This document shows, in pieces, positions 10,371 to 22,300 of a stretch of DNA of 64,000 nucleotides. Made by a program: the position numbers and the translations under genes. The stretch spans positions 8,731,170 through 8,795,169 of the forward strand of contig NC_051137.1 in NCBI RefSeq assembly GCF_014839805.1. The letters are read 5' to 3'. How positions within the stretch are numbered: the first letter of the stretch is position 1; each line of letters begins with the position of its first letter. Origin of the DNA: Manduca sexta (lineage: Eukaryota; Arthropoda; Insecta; Lepidoptera; Sphingidae). The notes beneath the pieces are model-generated. The model did no database searches. It was not told where the DNA came from and saw nothing but the letters and a program-made list of their open reading frames with translations.

Positions 10371-13300
10371 CTGTAAAATAAAAACAAAATAAATGCATAA
10401 TAGTATCTGTTTATAATCGTTAACGTATCGGTAAAGTTAAATGTATGCAATAATTACCATAACGAAGCTGTATCCTATCCATAATTCGTTCCAACCGCTC
10501 GGACAAGTAGGAATGTCTAATGTCTGACTGTGAACCGCAATAACATTTGATGGTACTTCACACACAACGCATCTTGATATATATTTCGCAATGTCGTTTC
10601 CTGATACCGGTGTCATGGGTATGGGTTCCCCAGTAGACAACCAGTAACTTCGATCGTTACGACTTGAGTAGTGGCAAACATCATTAAGATCGCAGAACAG
10701 GAATGGCATTGTACTGAATTTTCTAACGCATGAACCTGCATATCCAAGATCTTGATTATGTGATTTCTCATTTCCATCTATATAAAGCAGGGAATATCCA
10801 TCCCATAATTTCACGTGTCCAGAATCACACTGAGGCACTAAATCTCTTTGACTATGTCGGACCAATAATATCCCTGTTAAATAATCGGTCCTTGCACAAG
10901 GGGCTCCTGCATCTCCCTTAGCACCAATTTGACCAGTCATACCTATCTCACCCCTTTCACCTTGGAAACCTTGGATTCCTTGCATTCCCATTGGTCCTTG
11001 TGGGCCTGGTAGTCCCATAGGGCCTCGGTCTCCCTTCATTCCTGAGTTTCCTTGGAAGCCTTGTGGGCCAGGTGGACCGTCTCGTCCTGGTGGACCATTC
11101 AATCCAGGCATTCCTCGTGGGCCCATATCTCCCTTTGGTCCCTGAACAACAACTGCAGGTTCACCTTTATCTCCTTTAAAACCTATATCTCCTTGTAGAC
11201 CCATTCTACCTGGTAATCCTCGAGCTCCTGTCTCACCTTTCTGACCCTGTAGTCCAGGGTTTCCTGGAATGCCATTTAATCCACGATCACCCTTATCACC
11301 TTTTTGTCCGTCGATTCCCGGTTGTCCAATCGGTCCTGGTTCTCCTTTTTGTCCTGGGAAACCAAATCCTGTTGCTCCTTTGTTGCCTTTATCTCCTTTA
11401 GAACCTCTCTCGCCAGGGAATCCTCTTTCACCAGTCTGTCCCCTTTCTCCTGGGACTCCCGCAATTCCTTCTCGGCCTAGTTCACCCTTTTGACCTTTTT
11501 GTCCTACCGGGCCAGGCAACCCTGGTGCACCTGTTTGTCCAGGAAGACCTGGCAAACCTTGGTCTCCCTTCTCACCAGGCGCTCCAGGCATACCCGGTCG
11601 CCCATGTTTTCCAGGTGTCCCAAGTACACCCTTTTCACAGAAACCTTTTCTTCCAGGTTGACCCATTGGACCCATAGGTCCCATATCACCTGAAAAAAGT
11701 GTTATAATATGAATGTTAGAATTTCTGCATATAATAATGACTTAAAATATTTTTTTAAATTACGCATACCAACAGAGTGGGTTTTTAACTAGTTAAACTT
11801 CGCTGTAACTATAAGAATAAATTCGTAGTAGACTTTATATCCTATCTATAAGATTTAAAAGATTTACATTCCTACTTGCGTGTAATGTTATTATAATCTC
11901 GAAACTTCAATTTCATTTATTATGTTTACGCGATTGTTAGAAAAAACATATTCCTGACGGCAAACAAGCACGCTCTAACGAAGTCTGCAGTTGCTGCACA
12001 TTCGGAATAAGTTTCCAGTCACTGACCTTGACTAGACCAGCTACAAATCATTGCCAAAGAACACCGATTCCTACCTAGGATGATTCGCGAGGCTATGGAT
12101 TAAAAAAACATCCAAATTATTGTAATTTGGAATAGAGAAGATGGTCAGAAATTTGCACAAAACCCAAGGAAACAACCGAAGACTAGAAATAGGAATTTTT
12201 GTGTGTTAATTGCCACTTTAGATTATTTTTAATAGGTGGTTATCCGTAGCGGATATTAGCGTATAAGTTTTATAACAGGTCGAGACAGATGTAAGACAAT
12301 CCACGCAGAAAAAGTTACGGGCGCAGCTATTAAAGTATATCAATAAATATTTCACTTTATAACAGAAATTGAAATAGAGAAAAACGACAATATTTTACCT
12401 TTTTCTCCTATCATTCCAATTACACCTTGAAGTCCCTGTGGACCCGGGAAACCTTGATCACCCTTATCTCCTTCCGGTCCTTGAAGGCCAATAAAACCTT
12501 TTTCTCCTTTGTCTCCTTTAGCTCCAGCTATACCTTGTATACCCATATCTCCTTTATCTCCTTTTATGTCCACAGACAAACCCGGAGAACCGCGTTCTCC
12601 TTTAGGCCCAGTGTAGCCCTTAGGTCCGATGGGACCCGATGGACCTATTGGACCCTGCTCTCCTTTTAATCCATTGAGACCATTTCTACCAGGAAAACCC
12701 ATTTCACCTTTGTCTCCTTTTTGGCCTTCTAGACCTGGTGAACCCATTTCGCCAGGTGATCCAGGCGTGCCCTCTAAGCCAGGTATTCCAGGACGTCCTG
12801 CTTCGCCAGGCAGTCCTGTGTTACCTTTAAGTCCTTGTATCCCCGGACGTCCCTGATTACCTTTCAACCCTGGAAGACCAGGATTTCCATTCAATCCTGG
12901 CATACCAAGATCTCCCTTTTCTCCAGGTAAGCCTGGTAAACCTATTCCAGGAATACCTGCATTCCCTTTGTCACCTTTATCACCGTTTAAACCAGGTAAA
13001 CCAGGTAGCCCTTCGATACCACGTTCACCTAATTCTCCTTTCTGTCCTTTATCAGAAGCAAGTCCTGGCTCACCTTTAGGTCCTATCATCCCAGGAAGAC
13101 CCATGTCACCTTTTAGTCCTTGTAAACCAGGTCGGCCTGGTAGACCTGGTCGTCCAGGAAATCCTTGATCCCCTCTCATTCCAGGTGCACCATCAAGGCC
13201 TTTTGGACCTGGTGCGCCAGGTGCCCCTGGATTGCCATTATATCCTATATCGCCTTTATCTCCTTTTCGTCCCGGCTCACCGTTTATTCCTGGTGTACCT

Positions 13301-16300
13301 GGTAACCCAGGGCGTCCTCGTGCGCCGGGGAAACCTTTAGGTCCCTCTGGTCCCTGTAATCCAGGTTCTCCTTTATTACCGGGTAATCCGATAAGTCCAG
13401 GTTTACCAGGTGCTCCCGGAAAACCTTGCTGACCTTTAGAGCCATCCCTTCCTGATGCTCCGGGGATACCTGGGACACCAGGAGGACCAACCGGCCCTGG
13501 TTCTCCTTTACTTCCAGGTGGGCCAGAGAATCCTGGTCGCCCCATTTGGCCTTCGTCTCCTTTTTCTCCACGCAAACCTATAGCACCTGGTGGTCCATCT
13601 TCACCAGGCATACCCGGTTCTCCTCTAAAACCTGGCTCGCCCTGACGACCAGGTTCACCTGGAGAACCTTTTGGTCCAACTATAGATGGTCCAACTTCTC
13701 CTTTATCGCCTTTAAGCCCTGTAACCCCTGGGAAGCCTCTTGCGCCAGTTGATCCTGGAGTTCCCGGAGAACCAATCGGTCCAATATCTCCTTTTTCTCC
13801 TCTAACTCCAGGAAGTCCACGAGGTCCAACTGGCCCTGGTTGACCAATTATGCCTCTTTCTCCTTTGTCTCCGGTTTTTCCTGGATAACCCTTGTCACCT
13901 TTTTCACCAACATCACCTAAAACAAATTATATTTAATTAACCATAATTTAAAGGTAACGATAGTCGAGAGTGGAACCATAGAATGTCATACTACGTAGTG
14001 AAACGGACTGCTAAGACGAGGGTCACAGGTTCAAAATCTAAAGCATATACATCTACCTTTTCTAAATTATGCAGTTTTTCTACAAAAATGGTGTTACAAA
14101 GAAAGAATCATTTATTGTCACATAACAGGTATAAATAAAAGGTTTAATATCAAGTTGCATGTCTTCAATAGGAAGAGACTAGGGTCAAATAAACGTGGGT
14201 CCATTAAAACAAGTGTTACAGTCCGATGACCATAGCTCGATGCCAGTCTGAGTACGTCTAAAATTTTTGTAGGGGTTTATTTGTTTTTGAATATGTAAAG
14301 TAAATAATTTTATATTTTATTTCGTATTACACGAAAAGTATTGTTTTTCGTCTCAGCTAACAGTTATCATTACTGTAAATATCCCAGTAGAGTTTATTCT
14401 TGTATTTACATACAAAAATAGGTCCTTTATTGTTTATAAAGTATTTTAAAATGGGGTGTAAAGAGAACTGAAACAAGGCAATTTAAACGCCTATTATTTA
14501 CTTTCCAACTGTGTCTCATAGTCAAACAAGTTCTCTAAATCTTATTGTAGATATCAGGAAATGGTTATAAAACTTAGAAATGTGCAAGATTTATATAAGT
14601 AAGTTTATATGTTCCATTAAGAGTATCCAGAATAAAAATTTCATAAAAATACCTTTCTTTCATAGAAAGAATAGTTTTACTATCTCATAAAATGCATCAA
14701 TCAATACCCACGACTTGAAGAACATCATCTTTCAACTAACCCTACACACTGTTTTGCTTGACCCCGACGTAGCGTTAGCTGAACCGATACCCGATTTTTT
14801 TAAATTTTGCAATAACAAAATTGTGTGCACTACATAATCTAAATCAGTGCTACTATTTCATAGTAATATAATTTAGCTTTAATTTGAGACCTTTATAAAT
14901 TAGATGGTATGACGTCACACTTGATTAATCGTCCTGCGACATCGACAATAGCATTTGCTATTAGAATAAAGAAAGTTACGTTTAAAAATACCTGGCAATC
15001 CTTGAGGTCCTTGTTCTCCTTGTTCACCTCTGTCACCCCTTGTTTGTTCCGTCAAACTAGCAGCACATTGCCCTGGTTGTCCTTTTACGCCCTTCAATCC
15101 TGGAGTACCCTTGTCTCCTTTCGCTCCATAATCCCCTGGTGTACCTTTTTCTCCTTTAATAGATATTCCTTTATCTCCAGGTCTCCCATCTCTGCCAGAC
15201 TGTCCTGGTATACCCTCAATCCCAGGAGGACCCATTACGCCTTTTTCTCCTTTTTGTCCAGGCATTCCCACAGGTCCAGGACGTCCCATAGGGCCATCCC
15301 TTCCTCTTTCACCTTGAGGACCACGTGAACCTTTAGGACCAGGATTTCCCTTTTCCCCCTTTGGACCTTTAATTAGATCATATGGTATTATAGCACTATC
15401 TCCTTTGTCTCCCGGGGATCCTATGGGTCCGTCGTCACCACGATCACCCTGCCAAGTAAAGTGAGTTTTAAAAATGTTAACTTCCTATTTTTTATATTAA
15501 TTTACCAATGGTGGGTCGCTCGTGTACAAGAGACTAAATACGTAAGTACTACCACCGCAATTTCATGTGTATCAGTGCCGAATGTGGCAAAATATGTTAT
15601 AAGACAATATTTTCATACCCAGCGACATATTCACGCGAACATGACCTCGAGCAATCTAAATATTACTTTATTATCAGTTCAGAAAACAGTTCTCACCAGA
15701 GAAGAACAGGCAATATATTTATTTGAATTAAGGCCCTCCACACGCTCACCCCTGGGCAAATGGCTTCAAGCATTCGATCCATACATTCACGAACCCATAA
15801 CATACGGGCTGGATTATGTAAAAAAAATTGAATAATTTCTTTAAAAATCATTTTAAGTTCTGAATAAAAATTTAAAACAACCATTATATCACTCATAAAC
15901 TGTAAATATATTACTTATAACTACCTAATAGTGTTGGTTGCGAATTAAAATTATGGATATTTTAGGACGAGGTGTCAATCAACAATTTTACTACCACTTT
16001 GATTATGAAATTATTTTTTTCGTGTTGTTATTAATAATAAGCACATGAAAAATTTTAACAACTAAAGTACAAATAACATATTGTAGAAATATGATGTTAA
16101 TCTTTTTTTTCTATATTACGTAAAATAAATTTCGAATAGATATCTTTACTAAATATAGTTAGTACGCCGTTTTGCTGGGCCATAAAATGGCAAATAAAAT
16201 TACACATTTATTTGCACTTTGTTCCTAAGTCATCTGCGTGATTAATTACTCACTGGTGCACCAGGTGATCCAGGTAAACCGTTCAATCCATCTGATCCTC

Positions 16301-19300
16301 GTTCTCCAGGAAGACCTATTGGACCTTGAGGCCCTCTTTCTCCACGTTCGCCTTGTGCCCCATCAGAACCTCGATCACCTTTTTTGCCAGATTCTCCCGG
16401 CCAACATTCATTACATTTTCCACCGATATCTCCTTTTTGTCCAGGATTTCCAGGCATGCCATTGATACCAGGTCTACCTGGTTCACCCTTATCGCCGGGT
16501 GGACCCATTTCTCCTGGGGCACCGGGTGTTCCCAGACTAGAGTTACCGGGAACTCCTCTGAGACCAGTGTAACCTTTCTCCCCCTTTTGTCCTTTTTCGC
16601 CAGGATAACCGGGCACACCACTGTCACCTTTCTCGCCCTAGGAAACAAAAACGAAAGATCATGACGTATTTTTATAATCAACTTAATCACAGGTCGAGCA
16701 ATATATATGTATTGTTTGTGTGTGTGTGTGTGTGTGTATTTTTTGGAACGTCATTTATCTGGAACTTAATTTTTTTTTATGTTTTAACATAAGTCTGAGA
16801 TAATCACTTATTGTGAAGGGATTAAATTCTAAAAATCTTACAGGGATCGATAGTCCATCCTGTCCTTTGGGTCCTCTTGGGCCTTGTGGGCCCACGGCAC
16901 CAACATAGCCTCTAGGTCCAGTTTCACCACGTGCACCATTAAGACCGGCTTCTCCCTTTTCACCTTTTTGCCCAGCTGGCCCTTCAATACCTGGATTACC
17001 AGGTTCACCCTGACTTCCAGGTGGTCCCATGGGTCCCGCTTCGCCTCTTTCGCCTGGTCTGCCGTCAGTCCCTTTTGGTCCTGGTGGACCGGTATAACCG
17101 CGTGGTCCCTGTGGGCCAGGTGGTCCCCGCGATCCCGACAGACCTCCAGCAGGACCAGGTACACCTTTCAATCCCCTTGGTCCGGGTTTCCCATCTCTTC
17201 CTGGTTCACCTTTACTTCCATGTAATCCTGGCAATCCAGGCATCCCATCCTCTCCTCTATCACCTTTTTCACCCCTTGGGCCTGGTGCTCCATACATTCC
17301 ATCTCGACCCTAAACATAAAAGTGTACAAATGGTAAATAAAATTAATAGTTACAGCTTTACATAAGATTATGCTCCCGTAGTTTGATTTATAAAAATGAA
17401 TACTTTTCAAATAATGGTAAAAAGACATGTAACGGTTATGATATGTATAAGTTATGTTTACAGATGATATAAATGATACTTTATTGTATATAAGCATTGC
17501 TTATAGAAAGCGAAAAATTATAGTATTAAAATGAGTACAATACATTGAGATAATTTTTAAAATTCCAATTATTTTTTAAAACCGTTTTTCTGATTCATGT
17601 GTTATATCTTTACATACCCGTTCGCCGGGGTTTCCTCTTGTACCCTTTTCTCCTTTAGGCCCGATATTGCCCGATAAACCCGGTTCTCCCATCGCTCCAG
17701 TATCTCCTTTTTCACCCATGCGACCTGGTTCTCCTTTGTCACCTTTATCCCCCATATCTCCTTTGGTACCTTTGACTGCGATTCCTTTATCTTTTTCCAC
17801 AGGTAAAGTAGGTGAAGTACAACCTGCACCCCGATCACCCCTATCACCGCGTTCTCCTTTATCACCTCGAATAGACTCCCCCTTAGATCCTTTAGCACCT
17901 TTGTCTCCTTTCCCTCCAGTAAAACCCTGCAGAAAATATTATATAAATATAAACATATTATGCTATGATTCGTTTGGAGTTTGGATATTTTGGGAATTAA
18001 AATAAATATTTTTTTTCCGGCATAAATATAATGTACGTCATTCTGTAATGCCTCTTAGTTGTTCTGAACACGCATACACTACCAAGGAAGTGACAAAGAG
18101 ATTTTTTTTTTGATACAGTAGATACTCATATTTCAATTTATTTATAACAGTATAATGATAGATAACCTATAAACTAATAAAAATGTAGGTACTCATAATG
18201 TTTACTGACCATTGGCCCTACGGCTCCTTTAGGACCCTGTAAGCCTGGAGGTCCAGATGGTCCCATTGGGCCTTGTCTACCCTGCATGCCTTCTGTTCCA
18301 GGTTCACCTTTTTGACCTTTTGGATAACGACCCATATGAGCTGCTTCACCTTTATCACCTTTGTCACCCCTTGGCCCAGGATAACCCCTAGGACCTTGAT
18401 ATCCCTTTGGGCCAACTTCGCCGGGCACACCCTGGAATTAGTTATATTGTAATTAATTTTAAATATATCTTAATAATTGCTAATATTATTTCGAATAACA
18501 ATTCTTAGAAATCATCATTGTTCTTAATGCCAGCGTACGATATGTTAAATTGATAAGATGCTGGATTTGGTTATAAGTATTCGAATTAAAGTATCACATT
18601 TTTTTATTTATGCCATTGAGCATTGAAACTCAGAGAGACTTGAGGAAAACTTTAATCTGTCTTTAGACCGCAACAAAATTAATCAAACAGGAAGATAGGG
18701 TGGAGTTGGATTATGCGTCATGAAGCTTGTAGGCTAACTGGTCTTTCCGGTTGTAATACAATTCGTTTAGTTTTTTGCGGAGTAGAGAATTTTCTTAATT
18801 ACAATTTTCATATTTTTTAGTTTTATTACTCACATCTGTTCCATTACAACCATCTCTACCAGGAATTCCAGGAATACCAGGTTCACCTTGAGGACCTGGT
18901 TGGCCAATTATACCAGTAAATCCTTGAGCGCCAGGCTTTCCTCTGTCACCTCTGGGTCCACGTGGCCCTTGTGGCCCCATCTGACCCTTTTGACCTTTAG
19001 GCCCCTGAGGACCCTCTGCACCCTCATGACCAGGAAGGCCTCTGATACCTGCTGGACCCGGCTGGCCTGGGAAACCCTGTTTAGGAAGTCACTGTTTGAT
19101 ACACATCAATAAAATTATCCTTCGTCCTTAACTTCACATATAAGCTTTGTTAGATCTAACCAGTGTTTAGAATATCACGATTTTGTTACCTTTTTATAAC
19201 TATGTCTAAGGGATGATTGTTTATCGAATGGGATAACATTGGAATTTTCTCATATTTTCTGTACAAAATAAGTCAAAAAAGCATAAGTAGTAATATTCCC

Positions 19301-22300
19301 ATTAAAAGTTATATTTTATTATTTGGAGTAAGTACCACCAAGAACTGAATTACAAATCTGCGTAGTGCGTGGCGCTCCACTGCGTTATCATCCTATGACA
19401 ATAAATGTTAAGTCTCATAATGATTCAATGGGTACTACAATATAGCTAATTCAAAGCTGAGGAACACAATAAATAGTGCTTGCACAATGCTGATTGGTGG
19501 CATAAAAAGACATTGCGATATAAATGGAGGAACTGATGAGCTTTCGATATGAGACTTACCACTTAAACGACGGAAAATAAAAAATAGGCCCCAAGACAAA
19601 ACATAAATTATTTCATCCTTACAACAACGATTTAAAATTTATGTGTGTTGCATTTTATCCGATAAATAACTATTATCTCTTGAATCATGATTGAAATATC
19701 AGCCCTAAAATAACTTTCTAAAAATGTAGTGAGACACTTTCAATAAACAATAGCTGTAAAATAATTAAAAATAAATTACTCTGTTGCCCTTTTCAGCGAA
19801 ACATTTTGGCACACAGCAACCGGGGGCCGTGCAATTGCGATCCACTGCAGTGGTGCGTTGCCTTGTAACCGGATCATACACTGCGAAATTAAGCCCTGAG
19901 GCCTGTCGGGGCGGTGGTGGCGACGGCTGCGGCGGCGGCGATGGCACGTCTATCCTTCCCGAAAGACCATACGTGTCCGGTATTCTATTTTCCAAGTCTT
20001 GTTCTTGATAGTCCCCTGAGTCCCAATCATTAGCAGACCAACTCTGGGGGCCTCTCCAGCCATCTTCTTGCTATAATTAAATGTTATAATTAATATAATG
20101 AATGTGAATAAAATAAGTAAGTACCTACCTATTATATAAACACTTATTTAAGGTGCAGTGCCTGCGTGGCCAGATTATATTTGGTGATAAAAAATGTTTC
20201 TAAAGGATTTTTGTCGTGTATATATTCACCCTTTGGTCTACAAAGGGTTAGGCTGATGCGCAAAAATCTCACAGTTTTTGGCTCTCCGACCAGGGAGTTG
20301 AACCCAGAGTAACACGACTGACAGGCCATGTATGCTGCCGCTAGTGTTTAGATAATTAATACATACTTATTTCGAAATTGGTAGAGCAACACTGTATATT
20401 TGTGTAACTACGTAGATAATTGTCAAATAACCGTGGCGGCGACGTTGGTGAGTGAGATTGCGAGAAACTCAATTCCCCCACCCCATATCTAATATACGTA
20501 TACATTTCCTTTTTTGCATGATTTTTCCTGAATTGGAAGTGTTTATGGGCGATGGAGATTATTTAATATTAAGTAACCCATATACTCGTTTTCAGGCTTA
20601 TCTTTTAGAAAATCCTTACTAGGGTTATTGCAGCTGTTCAAACCTAGCAATGTCTACAAGTATTTAATAGCATTGTGACCGTCCGCGTTATCCAGCTGTA
20701 AGGCTAATTTTTATTATCCTTAGTCCACTTGTACGAAATATCTGTCTATAAGTGTTTAATAGCATTATGACCCTCCGCGTTACCCGGCACTAGGTTATTT
20801 TTTATCCTTATTGGATTTGTACGAAATATATATCTAAAAGTGTTTAATAGCATTATGACTGTTCGCGTTATCTGGTATTAAAGTTATTTTTTATTATCCT
20901 TTGTCGACTTGTAGGAAATAAGTAACTGTACTAGCGGATAGTCGCTTAGCGATTGTTCATCACTGCTTACTCTACATTATGTTATTTACAGGCTACTGCA
21001 GCTTACTGCTTATAGCGGATCTTTTTTACTGCAGCTTACTGCTTTTAGCGGATTACTTTTAGCGGATACATTTTTTCAATAAAGACGCTACAATCGCCTT
21101 CGATTTCGCTATAATTGCCTTCGATTCAGATTGCGCGATTTTAATTACGATACTTTTCGCGTTATAATTTCGCTTTTTACGACTTAAATTCAACCTACAA
21201 ATTTATGTATTTGTTCAACAAACAAACATTTTAAATTGATTGCCTTATCATCTCTTATTTTATAAACAACTGAATTAACGAAAATCATCAAAATTAAACC
21301 CGTAGGACGAAAAAATAGTTGAAGAGCATAAAGTAATAAGATATTCTTGCCTCGAATAAATGGTGATACCTACAGTACAGTATAGGCCTATACTGAACTT
21401 ACTATTATTATACGTACCTATTTTAATAAACAAATATATAACAGGGTTACTTTTTTTTAATTGAACGTGATAAAACTTACACCCTAACTACAAAAATTAT
21501 ACTACTGAAATACTGACATGAATACACATAATATACATTTTAAAATTGTACTTTGTAATCTTTCAGTAAGCGCATGCTTGTTATTTTACAATATCATTAG
21601 CACAAAGATACTATACAACCAACAAACATCACGTCTATTTCCATTTTCAGGGGCAGGCACTAGGCAAAAATAATATTTAAAATTTTTGCTAGCTATTTTA
21701 GGTCCCCATAGGAACGAGTGTATTGCTATTTGCGGCCAATAATACATACTTCAAACTGATACTGAGCAGATAAACCAAATATCACTTTGCCGTACCCGGG
21801 AATCGAACCCGAGACTTCAAAACAGTAATCACAACAAAGTATGCGGATAATGCGAGATAATAATTTCCGTAAGGAATGCCAAAGCATTCTTAATTGCACC
21901 AAAAAATATTTTTATAGCCATAATTATTATCATTGAAAAATTAAGTATATTTTCTAATATCACCTCACCTAAAAATCCTCTGCTAATCTACCCATCACGC
22001 CAGCAGCCGTTGGCCGCGTGCATTGTATTATAATTATATAGGTACATTGAAATTATCTATAACTAAATGAAGAAACTTTGTACTCATTTTGAGCATAATT
22101 AAATTAAATTTAGGAGGACAGTCAAATTGGACACAGTTAAAGTTTATAGGTATGGATAGAAATGCAAAAAGCTAAAATTTATTTTAAATTATACTAGGAG
22201 ATGGACAAGTGGAAAAATATCTAATGTGTGATGAATTTAATCTGGTGGTAATGATAAAATAAAAAATAGTTGTTTGTTCGTTCATAATATCTGGTATAAG

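Noticed and set aside
11269..11693. Pro/Ser-rich open frames on the plus strand opposite Col4a1 exons (also near 12,629, 13,232, 16,384 and 17,667)
   Set aside because: They are the antisense of Gly-X-Y codons, which always gives Pro/Ser-rich open frames. No splice or start logic supports them.
14020..14050. Possible tRNA in Col4a1 intron 9
   Set aside because: Only a weak B-box-like GGTTCAAAATC is present; no A-box or stems.
19784..20008. 74-codon plus-strand frame with a Gly-rich run
   Set aside because: Antisense of the Pro-rich Col4a1 exon 3, which has clear splice sites and phase.
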